Shown here in pieces: positions 10,249-22,900 of a stretch of 64,000 nt of DNA. Location of the stretch: the NCBI GenBank assembly GCA_033064195.1, contig JARBJD010000092.1, positions 62,001 to 126,000 on the forward strand, read 5' to 3'. A program made the translations under genes and the position numbers. This DNA comes from Blattamonas nauphoetae (Eukaryota > Preaxostyla > Oxymonadida). The first letter of the stretch is position 1; each line of letters opens with the position of its first letter. The notes under the pieces were generated by a model. It did not search any database, was not told the origin of the DNA, and was given only the letters and a program-made list of their open reading frames with translations.

Positions 10249-13200
10249 CTGCTGCCGCTGATGGAGTCGCCAAAAGACTGTGAATGCATCTCGAATGTAT
10301 TTGCGAGTGACAGGAAAGCTCCACTTATCTTCGGTTCGAACGATGCGGTTGTAGTGATCGTTGTGTGGAAAGAGGGGTTGATAACCATTCTGGGCGATAT
10401 CTCGTGGTCAACGAACAACGTCAAATCATGTTCCGTAATCGCCTCTTTCTCAAAAGTTGACTCTTCTGTCAGACTTGGCCATATCGAGGCTTCTTTAAGT
10501 GGGGAGAGAAACACTCTCCATGTCAATGTCTGCTGATCCGCTCGAGTACTCGTTGTGGAGGGCAAAATAGGTAGTAGTGTTGACCCTCCGCCATCATGTC
10601 GGTACTTGAGGATGAACGAATAGTTTCGATTACAGCGTAGCCTGTCGAGATGACGGGAGGGGGATTGTCCAATTGAGAATAGGTGTGTTCATGAAGTGAT
10701 ATCTTCGAACGAGCTTGCATGGAACATCACTGATTCAGTCGTGTGCGCTTGTTGAGTCTTCGTTCACGATGCGATGCTTCTCCATAAAACCGAAACGGTC
10801 ATGCTGAGTTTCCATGAGTCGTTGAAGCTCCTGCGTTTGACAGTCTGAAGTATTTTTTTTTTTTTTAGGAATTCTTTTTCAGCATTTGTCATGTTTAGGC
10901 TGAATCCGCTCTTCTGGGAAATATAGCCCTATTCTTGGAGAACTGATCGGAAGTGTTGCCCTAGCTTTCGCAACGTGTTGAATGTCGATTGAGTAGACGA
11001 TGTGTGTTTGAAAGGACCAGTGGCCGACCGATTGGCTGAAGATGCTCCCGAGTCTGAGTTCTTTCATTATACTAGGGAAGGCGATTCTTCGATTCATTGG
11101 TATGGTACTGTGGATAAAATAGATGCCGTGACAGGAACGACGGAAACATCGGGAATGCTCTTGCTGTCGGAGGGACAGTGGGAGAATTGTTAGCACCTTC
11201 CACAGCTGGAAAGTTTACACGGAGTAGGGATCAAATTGGTGCGGGTGGACTTCGCCAGAATGCAGAAAAGTGGTGAATTGGCGAATGTTGGGCTGTTGCC
11301 ACAACTCTGTGACGTCACTTTGTCGGAACACAGATCACTTTTTTTTCTTCGTTCCTCTGAGGGCATTGACGTAGATCCCAACACTGTTTTCATCTTTCGC
11401 ACTATGTCCGTTTTGTCCACCAAACTGTCTGTGCGGATATGACTTATACTCACAGCGGAATGGATGGGCGACACTCCCATCGAACAGGAGAGGATGTCGG
11501 AAAGTCTCGCTGCTTGTTCGAAAGCATGACGAGCTCGACCACAGCAGCCGGACCTGATTTGTGGTGGAAGGTGGGTGAAAACGGGTACGGGTTGTGTTCG
11601 TGACTTTGAGCATCACGTGCATGCTTGACTGCGTGACGTTGTGATGGTTGTGTGTTGATAGGTTGGAAAGGTGAAGTGGATGGATCGGAGAGTCGATTAA
11701 ACGTGTCTTCCTCACTGCCCCACACGTGACGACTGTGTAGTTGATGGAGTGTGGGGGCCGTCATTCTACAGTGGCGAAAACTCACCCACGTCTGGCCAAC
11801 TGACTCCCGTCTCAATTGTTTTCCCTTTAAACAGGATGCGAGTGATAGCTGTGACACGCGCGAGGTGATTTGTTTGAGTGTCTGAAAACGAAGTCGAGGA
11901 GTAGTTTCCTCGGAGGAATGTGGCATGAACACTCAGAATACGAACAGTCTGAGCGAGAGAGCGTATAGTTGTCGTCCCGATGATACCCAGACTGTTCCAT
12001 TATCTTCGAAACATCCATTTCAATCCCTTTGAACGCGTCAGCGCTGGCAAAAGTGGATTCTGGGCGCGATGGAGTTTCAGAGGGAACAACGGAAGGTGTT
12101 GGTTCTGGTGAGGGTGTCTGCTGGTGGAGGATCCGTCGCCTTCGATGCAAATAAAGCTCCCTCTTCTTCGTCATCTTCTCTTGGCTCTTCTTAGCGATGA
12201 ACCGTGCAGGTCGCTCTCTCAATCTGGGCAGGAAATTCTCTTCTTCCGCAATCGCCCTCGCACTCGCTCCGGGAATCAACTTTCCCCAAGGTTTAGATCG
12301 TCAAAGTCATCTTTCTTCCCTTCATTCGTCACGTCTGTCCCATCCTTTCATTTGAGAACGAATAATAGACCAGAGGTTGCTGTTGTTTCGAGAGAAGCAA
12401 ATTTGGTCTCCATTGCTCGCTTAGATTCACCCGCCACTCCCTGTTCGACAGACCATGAACCTGCTGATGACTTGTATCGGTCTGACACCGATCTGGTGCG
12501 TTCACGATCTTCACCCCCGTTGTTGGACATCTCATGAACTTCTACTGACATCTAAGAGCAGTTTGTCCGGGGATAATGAAGCGGAATTGCTGGTGGAGAT
12601 GGTGTGCTGCCTTGGGATGGGTTTATCATGGACATGACTGGTTCTGTTGAATTGATGACGTTGTAGCTATTGACGAAGCTGCGAGAAGCCTGAATGACTG
12701 ATCGAGTCCTACAAGATGCTGGCTTAGGATGAAGGACTCGAAACTGGTTCTTAATACGAGTGACTCCTCGGAAGTATGACAGTCTAGCTTCTTCCATGGA
12801 TTTGAAGATAAAATATCCCACGCTCAGAAAGTATTCAGTTGATTAGTTAAGGGGAGATGATAGATTGCTTCTGAACATCTGCAAGATACGTGTTCCATTT
12901 TGGATGAACTTTTTCGGGAGAATTGTTCCGCATTTCCGTATCGTAAGGCGTGTCTTCTTCGAGTTATCTCTCACCGCAGAAAATAGTGAACTCCGCGTCG
13001 AGTGGGAATCAATTGAATGTCGGGATCCCGAAGTGACCAGATCTGTTCAAAAGTTAGACTTTGTGAGACTGCTCTTCACCTCCTCCATCTTGTGACATGT
13101 TTTTCTAAACGGATAGGCGGAATTTTTCATGATTTGATTTCCAGGTTCCATCGAATGTAAGCCGAAGTATTCTAGGTCATTCCTGCGGTCTTGTGTGACT

Positions 13201-14133
13201 TGAGAAACATGTTACTCCTTGTAGGACGTCGAGATCCATCTTACACCAGCACTAGGTGTCTTTACCTCGTGTTACTCTCCTTCGAGCGTGATGATGATGG
13301 TATGTCGACCGAGGGGGCCTGGACGACCGAAAGAATGGCGTGGCTAATCATCTGTGATGGTTTGTATTGAATCAATGGTGCATCCGTGCAGATAGCTGCT
13401 CTTTAGTTTGTTCCACTTGGAGGTGTTTATCCTTCATTCATCATGGCCAAAACTGACGTAAACTGTCTAATATGGAATCAATCGAATAATCATGTCTTGC
13501 TTAGCTCCTCCTTGTAACAGTAGAGAACCACCTCTTGAGCTTTTTGATGCGATGTTCGGTGCTGCTGTAATCGGAGAAGACAGCATATAAATACCCTCAT
13601 ATTCCAGGGGATCGATTATTTGATTCGGGGCCATGACATATCCGGTGTCATCTTGTTTTCTTCAAGGACTTGATCTTCGTTGACGAACGAGTTGATTTGC
13701 TTGAGTATGCGGAAGTGTTTTGCAAAATAGAGATTTCGAAGCATCATCCCATCCTCTCCTTTGTGACGCACGCTGATATATTCTTCTCAAATGATCGGAG
13801 GAGAATAAACTTGGCGAAACTATGTTGGATCTTGGGATCACTGTTTTGACTTGTTTGATGTCTTTTTCCGTCGTTTTCATAGTGTTTCATGATGCTTGCT
13901 GATTCATGGATTGAGTGTACTACTTTTTAGACGGAAAATTGAAGTTAGTGTTGAAGAAACAGCTGATGTGAAACGTCTCGTAGATGTCATCGAGTTCACG
14001 ATGTACACCTTCCGGAGTCTCGGAACTTACTCCCAATGAATTAAGTGAGTAGATTTGACACCGGTGGGATGCAAAAAACCGGAATTGTTGGATCAATTTG
14101 TTTTGAAAGGACCTGTGGGCCACTTCATAGGAC
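10249..14133 (-). pseudogene. Decayed coding sequence, unrecognised
   Basis: No frame stays open for long, yet several minus-strand stretches look protein-like and swap frames where one coding stretch stops and the next starts. Examples are about 13800-13640 (ISVRHKGEDGMMLRNLYFAK), continuing after a one-base frame change at about 13640-13450 (GYVMAPNQIIDPLEYEGIYM), and pieces at 12550-12820 (MEEARLSYFRGVTRIKNQFR), 11830-12280 and 10523-10720. This is best read as one or more dead genes on the minus strand, or introns plus lesions I cannot resolve. No family was recognised. The left end abuts the 2.9-kb duplicate and the right end abuts the DNA transposon. The T11 run at 10850-10866 is unremarkable. 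Confidence 0.4.
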
Positions 14134-14137
14134 ATAT

Positions 14138-16759
14138 GAGAGCGTATGGGTGCAACTGACTTAGACATTAACACCCACTTCATTTATTTCATTGAACATA
14201 AAAAATAATAAACCGAGAGTGAAATGAGAAAAGGACTCTTATCCGAGAAGAAAACTGAAATATGGTCAGACACATGAAGAAGCAGATACATCCGAACGCC
14301 GCCCGAAAGAGTGTTTGGCGGAACTTCTATCGAAAATATAACACAATCGTCACACAGCAAAAGCAAACTTTTGGAATCATCAAGCGGGGACTCGAAGAAC
14401 TCCATGATCAAGTTTCAAGTGAGGTTCAAGTTGTTATCAGATCTTTGTACTATCTATTCAAGCGCGGATATCACGATTCTTTCGAGGATAAACTTAAAAC
14501 ATCAGTTTATACAGAACGACGGGCTCTGAAACGCATCAAAGAACATGGGTTCTCCATCCAACATCGAATCGACAACTTTGGAGAACGATCAGACGCACCG
14601 AAAGTGAGTGATATTGTTGATTTCTTTTCGTACACCATGGCAATCACGACACCATCGTCAGATGATCGAAGCATAAGAATTGGTGTGACATTTTTTCTGT
14701 TGACTGAATATTCCTAGAGAAGAAACGAAACCCAAAAAATAAAAGAACCGTTTGTATCAATGATAACAAAAATGCCGATAACTTTCATCAAAACGACCAA
14801 ATGAGTATGCTGAGCTAAATACCAACCCTTTCTTAATTTTTCATTTTTTTGAACCGTTGATCATACTTTCTCTCTGTTTCATCGTGCTTTTTTCAATATA
14901 ATTATGTCAGGTACAAGGTGGGTAACTCGCTTTCTCGAACAAACTCCTATTTTGAAAGAAGCAGACATGGATCAAAAGATGAGCGACATACTCCCAAAAA
15001 AGATCAGCCCAACGTCTCAAAGAATTGCTGAGACGTTGGGTGACATCTGTAAAGTCAAACGAGATTGTTTATTTTTTCCATTTTGCTCAATGTTTTTACT
15101 TTCAGGTGAAAGACCGTCACACGACAAAAAGCAGATTCGTTTGGATCCCACAATTGAGGAGAACGACTCCATCAAACAAGATGAAATGTCTTCAGATGAT
15201 AGTTCAGACATCTACCTTTACTACAGCAGTTGCTCGGATGATTCGATGGAAGAGACGAGGAACAGTGACACAGACTTCATTCCATCTCGTCAACTTTCTG
15301 TTCCAACTGACACCGTTGTTAATGGAAGGCAATTAGAAGTACTGCTGGACTCCATTCGCGATGGAAGCATCCTTCATAGAGAGGCTGATGAACTTCAACA
15401 CATCTTGATTGCCAATAGTTTCACTTTTTTCACGACACATCGCATTTCTCCAATACCACTGTCACAACTCATTGACGATTTCCTGTTCTTCTTCCCGACT
15501 TCATCTCTAACAAAGACACGATGCTACTCCTACCTCAAGGGATGCGTTACACAGTCCGACAACCGGACAGACATGTGCGGCCATTGTGTCTTGATGAATC
15601 AACTCAATGCTCTCCCAGCTGAAAAGAAGGCTGAGTTCAAGACAACCCTAGACCTCCTTCATATGCATAAAGAAGACGCAGCAACGCAACGAGCGCAACA
15701 CATAGCCGATCTCACCAACCTGAGAGACGGGGAATGTGTTCTTCTGGGAGATTTTAAGGAGAATATTGCCATCCCATTTGGAAAGGTGGAAGTGGGCGAC
15801 AACTTCTACACCCAAAGCCCAATCACTTGTCTCTCCTTCATTGGGGTGAAGAAAACAAAGGGTTGGACGCACAAGTCCACATTTACAATTTTCTCAAACT
15901 ACCTGTCTCATTCAGGATCATTCGTTATTCATTGTTTAAGAGAGATCTTCAGTGATTCATTCTTTTCAGATGTAAAAGCAGTGAAGTGGTGGTCTGATGG
16001 TGGCCCACACTTTCACTGTCGACAAGTCGTCACACACCTTCTTGCGAATCTCTCTTACAATTTGATTCACATACCAACCATTGTCAATTTCTTCTTCCCC
16101 GGTCACGGGAAGAACATGTGCGACGAACATTTTGGGTTGATGTCACGAATTATGAAGGGACGAAGACCTGAGAAGAAAGTTCGATCTTTGAATGACGTTC
16201 ATGACTTTTTCTCGAGAGCATTCTCGAACTCTTCGTCGATCCGAGATAAACGACGACACACATATAAATGGATAAAGTAAGTGTTTCCTATATTTCAATT
16301 TTTCAGAATCTCACAGTATCAACCAGAATTGCACACTCACCTATTTCGTTTTGAGCAGTTTCAGTACTCATTACGATTTGAAGTTGAGGATTCAGAGATT
16401 CAATCAGCATCAACATCATCAAGCACAGAAAGCAAGAGATGGGGGACAGAAATCAAACTTGAAACAAAACAAGTGGATGCAAAGACAAAACGCTCATACG
16501 CACCAATATTCACAGAAAACAAGCTCGGAAAAGAAGCTAGTCTTGCAGCAACAACGCTCCAAGAGAGATATCAAGCCGTTAAGCCGTTGACAATATTATT
16601 CACCGCAAAAGTAAACAAAAAAGTTGAGGGTCCAATTTGAGATTTTCTTCTCGGATAAGAGTCCTTTTCTCATTTCACTCTCGGTTTATTATTTTTTATG
16701 TTCAATGAAATGAATGAAGTGGGTGTTAATGTCTAAGTCAGTTGCACCCATACGCTCTC
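14138..16759 (+). mobile_element. Complete-looking DNA transposon, 117-bp terminal inverted repeats
   Basis: Left repeat 14138-14254 and right repeat 16643-16759 are reverse complements with one mismatch seen; the ends read GAGAGCGTATGGGTGC. ATAT flanks both ends (14134-14137 and 16760-16763). The unoccupied target is visible at about 9670 inside the duplicated segment (GACATATCTC on the other strand), confirming an insertion with a 4-bp ATAT duplication. Because ATAT is palindromic, a 2-bp TA duplication with ends beginning TGAGAG fits equally well. Almost the entire interior is one spliced transposase gene whose stop lies three bases before the right repeat. The near-identical repeats and intact gene point to a young and possibly active copy. 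A 4-bp duplication is known for Sola elements and TA for Tc1/mariner, but I cannot assign the family. Confidence 0.93.
14262..16640 (+). CDS. Transposase, DDE-like, four exons
   Basis: Exons 14262-14682, 14911-15048, 15106-16276 and 16307-16640 join in frame to 687 residues and end at TGA. The introns are 228, 57 and only 30 nt (GTAAGT...TTTCAG), all GT-AG. The N-terminal 140 residues are basic and probably bind the inverted repeats; an acidic Ser/Asp linker follows. The catalytic core shows GECVLLGDFKENIAIPFG (first Asp), KAVKWWSDGGPHFHC (second Asp) and FFFPGHGKNMCDEHFG (candidate Glu), the spacing and context of an RNase-H-fold DDE transposase. A CX2C pair (CGHCVL) precedes the core. The C-terminal 110 residues are Ser/Lys rich. 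The start ATG is seven bases inside the left repeat's inner edge. Function: cut-and-paste movement of its own element. Confidence 0.8.
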
Positions 16760-17954
16760 ATATCTCAATGGAGTGGGAGCTAAGGTTTGTGAGGAGCGAC
16801 TGGTAAGAGAGCTCCTCTCCTTCTCTTTCTTAGAAGACGAGGGCGAGGACAGCGAGGAGGGCAGCGACGATCGAGGCAACCGATTTCGATCCGTCGAATG
16901 TCAGTGCTCCCTCCAGGAACGCCGTTGTTCCCAGGTTGAGCTGAGCCTTCCCGACTGTGGACTTCTTGATCGGCGCGTCGTTGAACACGTACGACACAAC
17001 ACACTGCCCATCAGTGATCGTGAAGTTGATCTTGTTTTCGACTTGCGACAGTTTGGTCTCTTTGGCGTCAGCGTCGGTCAGCACCAGGATCTGTGTCGTG
17101 TTGTCCCCTTCGATCAGCGCCTTCTTGATCATCCCGTTTGTGCACGTCACAGTGATTGGGTCCTTCGCCCCGTCCTTCTTCTCTTCGTCGACTGGCGTGA
17201 GTTTGCTCGCGTATGTTGTGGTGAGGGGGTTGGTGGGTGTCCACTCGTCTCCAGTGACTCTGTAGTCGGTGAATGTGGCTGTGTACTTCTCTCCGATCTT
17301 GAAGGCAGTGGTCGACCCAGCCTCAGCAACTGTGAGCGTCGCTGTTTCTGTCTTTTTGGGAGTTTCACCAAACGCAATCGTGACCTCGACTGATTTTTCG
17401 GTGTCCGTCGCTGGTTTGAATGTCACTTTCACATTTCCTGATTTATCATCAGTGAATGTGGCGGTGAGCGTGAAAGTGGTGGTTGTTGCTTCGGAGTAGG
17501 TCAAAGCGAGCGTTGGGATGGTTGGGGTGAAAGCCTCATCAGCTGTGCCTGAACGAGGATCGACACCCTCAACTGTGACAGTAGTCAACGCATACTTGAC
17601 TCCGTGTTGGAATACGGTATCACTGCCAGCATCTTTCACGGCGATTGTGAACGGGTGTGTGAATCCACCATCTTCGACGGTGACTTTGGTTGAGGTGGTG
17701 AGAGTGATAGCGGCACCTGGAGTGGGAGGTGTGTACAGGAGGGTTACATGGACGGGATCGAAACCACCTTCTGATTTTGCTGCGAGATCTGCTCCAGTGA
17801 CAGTGATCGTTCCAGCTCCTGCTTTATCGATGTCGCTGTATTCAATCGTGATGGTGGGATCTGGTTCTGTTGGATCATCATTTGGGACTTTGAAGCTCGA
17901 GGCTGAGAGAAGAGCAAAGAGGAAGAGCATGATTCGAGATTTTTGAGGACCCAT
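16758..17954 (-). CDS. Surface protein, copy c (complete)
   Basis: The reference member of the family here. Signal peptide MLFLFALLSASSFKV near the start, then Thr/Val-rich beta-sandwich repeats (Ig-like or bacterial Big-like by composition), a segment conserved in all copies (SYVFNDAPIKKSTVGKAQ), and a C-terminal hydrophobic segment SVASIVAALLAVLALVF. With standard stops the protein ends at TAA 16830-16832 (374 residues), like a GPI-type tail. With TAA as glutamine it continues as a charged tail (QEREGEE...) to TGA 16758-16760, at the transposon end, giving a type I membrane protein. Its downstream flank holds the DNA transposon. It lies in the second copy of the 2.9-kb duplication. Role unknown; abundant near-identical and mosaic copies suggest a variable surface coat. 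Confidence 0.82.
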
Positions 17955-19833
17955 AATTCCTCATCCCACACCCTCGATTCACACTCAACTTGATCAACGA
18001 GCACGAATTCTCCCGGGATGTGATGCCATCGAATGACCAAAAATTCTTCGGTCTTAATTCTGTTCAAGCGAGACAACTTTGGTCACTGATCGAAGTTGGT
18101 GGCGCCGAACTCAAATTGAGTGATCCCCGAGAAATGACAAATAACAGAATATCGTTCCTTTCCAATCTGATTTCTATGTTTTTCTATGTTGTGTCATCTT
18201 CACTAACAATAACAAATCTGTCTGTAGAAGGAGAAATGGGTGAGATCACGAATGTACTCAATCCCTCTTTCTATCAGGATATCCTCTCATATTTCTGGCT
18301 ATCATGACAACTCCATCCAAATAGAATATGGTAGGTTGAATATGCATGTCAAGCTTGGTCCAACCATTGATAATGTGAACATTGAAGGATCGCCAATCAT
18401 TTAGAGACCTAGACATTTGTGAAGTTCTCCTTCACCCATCCTGACTCACAAGAACAATTAATTGGGTAAATTTCTGAATGAGCTAGTTCTGAGGAATCAT
18501 GATAGTGGAGCGATTGATGTGAGATGGAAGATCGATGAGAAAGGAGACTAAAAGACCCACAGATTACTGAGTTCTGTCAGGAAAACCCAGAGTGTGCACG
18601 ATAGAGCGAGAATATTTGCTTGGTTGCTCGTTGAAGCATGGCGAGAGATGATGGGGTGGAGAGCGAGTGATTCCAGAGAAAACTGGGGAAAATCAGACAC
18701 TTTCGTCTGGCCATCAGAAAGAGAAGGAGATGACAAGATGAGAAGCGCACTCCATTTCGGAAAGTGTCGATAACTGACAACAAGGTGTCGAGAAGGAAGA
18801 ACGACGGGCATGGATTGATGCGGAGTCGGAACAGGAACACTTCATGGAGAAGAATGAAAAGAAAAGCAAAAAGAGGAAGTGGTTGGCCAGTGCGTCGTCG
18901 AGAGAGTCGAAAGATGAACAGTAAAGTGTGACGACGATCGTAACGTCAGTGAATGATGTCGCCGACTCAGGTGTGAGAGGGATCTCAGTGTCACTCGTTC
19001 GATGGCCAGTGCGAACGATGAGGTCGTCTTGTCAAACGTGGAGGAGGAGTCAGAAGAGTGTCCAAGTTTGATGATGTGAAAGGTATGTGATCACCATATA
19101 CTTTCCACTTTGCCTTTCAAGAAAAGATTCCAAGTGGTTCAAAAGATGATGAAGTGCCATCCAACTGTTCGGAGACAACTCCAAGCAGCATCAATCAATG
19201 ATCGTTCAAGTGTTTATCCTCTTACACAAACCGAAGCTCCCACTCCATTGAGATATGTCCTATGAAGTGGCCCACAGGTCCTGAGGGACAAATGGCATTT
19301 CAACAATAATAATGATCCAATTAATTTCAATTATAAGCTTTATCACTTCTTTTTTCCTCAATCAGGGCGAACCAATGATTGGGGAAACTGCCGCTTGCGC
19401 GACGGGAATGGGAGCAATGGCAACTGGGACCGGGCAAATCATGATGGCAGGTTGGGAAACTCGTGGGAGCTTCGGTTTGTGTAAGAGGAGCTCTCTTACC
19501 AGTCGCTCCTCACAAACCTTAGCTCCCACTCCATTGAGAGTTGAACAGAACAGCGATTACTATCGAACAAACAGACGAAACAGAGAGTTGAATCAAATGA
19601 AAAGACATATCTGTTGAGTGAATCACCCATCTATGTGGAACATGATGACTGCATTATTGGACCGTGAGTCCACGATCCGTGGCTGACATCATGGTTTGGT
19701 GCGGTCCGTCCTTGCTCAGTGACGGATCTGACTGTGTCGAAGAGAACAACATTACACAGCAAGGAAGTGAGAATGACTTGTCTGCTTTCTAATCTGAAGC
19801 AAGTTCACTCATGAATAGTGTCCGATGGGCTTG
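16923..19833. repeat. 2.9-kb duplicated segment, copy 2
   Basis: Direct copy of 7339-10248 (offset 9584, then 9585 after a T-run difference). Surface gene c continues intact beyond the left boundary, so copy 1, not this one, was cut there. It includes the conserved 5' flank of gene c (17955 to about 18890), more spacer, a copy of the 26-bp inverted-repeat structure, and the Gly/Ala/Met-rich frame near 19378. Confidence 0.95.
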
Positions 19834-19999
19834 TCCTTTCTGAGGAATCGTGTTCAGATCGAGGTTACGGCTCGCCGAGAAGAGACATCCTTCGTTGTTG
19901 TGCATTGTTCCTGCTTTCCGAGAAGCCGTCGTTCCTTTGGTCAGGTATTGTTGATACTCCGCGGCGTCACAAATCCCAATCACTGAAAGATGATAGTAG
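19834..19999 (-). pseudogene. Probable displaced 3' exon of the coiled-coil gene at 25265-26116
   Basis: Reading leftward, a TCTTTCAG acceptor is followed by an open frame starting VIGICDAAEYQQYL and ending near the duplicate boundary. IGICDA followed by a Gly-rich stretch resembles the C-terminal SPRY-like domain of kinases A and B (GIVASS there). The 5.2-kb segment 20000-25247 would then lie inside an intron of the gene. The frame runs on into duplicated sequence, so the true C-terminus is uncertain. Confidence 0.4.
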
Positions 20000-22900
20000 T
20001 GTTAGAAAACCGCCCGTGTTCAGAAACCCGCAACGGGTGTTGGAAAAGCCGCAACCGGACGATCTTCATCATAATAAAGCTCTTTATCCATTTCTACACA
20101 CTAATCTCCAATTTTCTCACCTTTTTGAAAAAATCAATCACAAACAATCGTGAAGTGACTCAATTTAAACTGATCTTTCACGAGACTCTGAGTTGAAGTC
20201 AATATCTGTATGAGTCCCGATATTATCTCCTCCTCCGAATGTTGCATCTATTAGATTATCTCAGGTATGATTTTAAGAAAGAGACATACTTCATTGTTGA
20301 CACTTGGTAATTCTCCCTTGAATCGCTGAACGTACTCGATTTAACCCGCAACTCCGGATAAACCCACACCCCGGATCTTGGACCCAGAATTCGGATATAT
20401 TCCCAGTTTCATCATTATTTTGAGGTTTTTTCATATTATTTCATTAAAATCTGTTCTGGAGAATGCATAATCTCATGAAATGAACAAGAAAAGATGGTTT
20501 ATCAAGATCACAACAAAACAGGAACGAAACGAAATGTGGGTCGAACTCTTGGAAACGATGTTTCGAGAATTGGCGATTCTAACTCCACCTTCTCGTTTCT
20601 CCCTGCTCAATCACTCTCCTTCCTGCATCTCCTCCAAAATCGCTTCCGCTTCTTCTTCGTCTTCATTGCGCTGAGTGAGTGGGGAGCCGATGTGAGTTTG
20701 GAGCTGTCAGGAGTGAGGGAGTTTGAGGTCTGAACGTTGATGCATTCACTCAACAGTTTCTTCCGATGTGACTGCAATGTGATCGTGAATACAATAAATA
20801 TCGCCACAATTTAGATCAGCGCCACAAACGACGACAACCTCACAATCAATCCTGTCGGATGATACGTCATAGTGCGGTGGTCGGGGTGAAATGAATGGAA
20901 ATGTAACGAGTATGATCGACAGAGATTCACCCACTTGTCAAATCGCACAAGTCGCTGGTGATGAAATGTCGGTCGAAGAGGCGTGTCTGATGGCGAACGG
21001 AGATTGCTTGTCGAGCCAAGTCCTTCCTACGCAGCCCATCGAAGATGATGCCCAGCCGTTGGATCATCACACGGTGCTCCAGTTTGTGTGAGTCAATCTG
21101 TTCGTTTGTCAGCGAAGAGGTCTTCCCTCCCGCCTTCAGACGGTCCACCATGTTCTGCTCCTCTTCCCGGAACGCTCGCTTCGTCGCCTTCATCAGCACA
21201 TCCATCGCTGTCTCCTGCATCCCCGCGCTCTCGTGCTGCTCGTGCATCCGGATCACGCTGTTCGTGCATCAATCATCTTTTCTCTTTGGCCGTCGATTCC
21301 TTTGTTCCCGATCTTCATCGCATCGACAAACCGAATATAATTCCCATCGTCGGTGTCGAACGAGATCAGCTCGTCCAGTCGCCGATCCTCCAGTCTCATT
21401 CGCTTGAACATTACGTACGGCTGAATCATGACAAATCGAAGGAAGAAGTACGCCACGACGAGCACAACCACGATGATCAGACGATTGCTCATGAAGATGT
21501 CTTTGTCAGCACCGCAGTCTTTGCACATTCGTTTCATCATGCTCATCGTCCCCTCACGCAGGTCCTTTCGCAGAGCAGAGTTCATGAAATGGAAGATCGG
21601 ATGGTTTTCGTTGAACTGTGATTCATCTTCCTCTTTCAGAAACTCTCCATACTGAAGAAAGCGCGAAACGAGAGACTGTAGCCCGACCAGTGTGTCATGT
21701 GATTCGTGCAGACGTTCATGGATCGGTTCTGCGATGCAGGAAGCCTTGTCAGTCATGCAATAGTCTCCTGGAACGAGCAGCTGCTCGATGTTGAAGTCGT
21801 TGTCGAATCGGGTGATGGTTCGAGCGTCGATCAGCTTGTCGTTTGTCAATGTGTCCGTTGTGGTGTCGAAGTGGGTGATGAGGCTGGTTTTGTGGAATTA
21901 ATCCAACGATCCTGACAGAAGTTTCAAGGTGTAGCTCCTGTACTGAGACAGATTGATCGTTGTCTCGACATGAGGCTGAATTGGTTGGGTGAGTGATGAG
22001 TTTGGGGAAGACGAGGAACGGCATGTCGAAGGCGAGGTTGAGAAGGAAGAAGTTTGAATTGGTCAGACAGATGGGGCGGATCGCTGCGAGAAGGATGTTG
22101 TCCACACTGTCTGTGAAGCTGTTGAACGAGAAATTGTTAGGAACCATGTAACCAACCAGCAGCCCAAAAACGAGGACAACGTGAGAGACCATGATAATCT
22201 TCGTCACGATTGGGATCCCGCTGTGGATGGTCTTGTGACCAGCGATCAGATCTTCCACTGCGTTCTCGAATGCCTCTTCCCACTCCGCGTCGTCTCGCCG
22301 AGTTTGATGGTCGTCATCCTCGTCCCGCTGCGTCAGAAGGGAGCGAGCGGTGAACTGTCCAAATCCGAAGTCTGTTTTCGTCTCGACTGGTGGTTGTGTT
22401 GGCTGGTTGAGCGAGAACTGAGTGACAGTGGGATTCAACGATGGTGAGAATGGAGCTCCTGTTGTTGGTCAAACAAATCCAGTTGGGTACGAGGTGGATG
22501 AGTTGTAGTGAGTTAGTGATGGAAGTATGTCTCCGCTGTACACGTCAGAGTGATTGTAAGGCGAGTCTCTTCCCCTCCCATCCAATCTCAGCTGTAGGAG
22601 AGGAACGCTTTTTGACCTTCGAAGACAAGTGACGAGTGGTCGGAGTTTAAAGGTTTCGGTTCGGATGAGGATTCGAATGTGTCGTTCTGGGCAGGTGTGC
22701 TGGACATTTCTGGATTGTTCTCGTCACGTTCGCTTCGTTCGTCGTTGACTCCATCTTCCACCATCTCTTCGGAGTCTTGTTCCTCTTTCTCCAACCCGTT
22801 GTCCTCCTCCTCTTCTTCTTCGTCCATCCGAGTTGTCGTGTAGTCCCCTCCATCCTCCGTCACCCAGTGAGAGGAAGGTGTACGACACAATCATCGCAAT

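Noticed and set aside
21045-21621. Plus-strand Ser/Cys-rich frames within the membrane-protein remnant
   Set aside because: They lie opposite better minus-strand coding pieces with membrane helices; treated as shadows.
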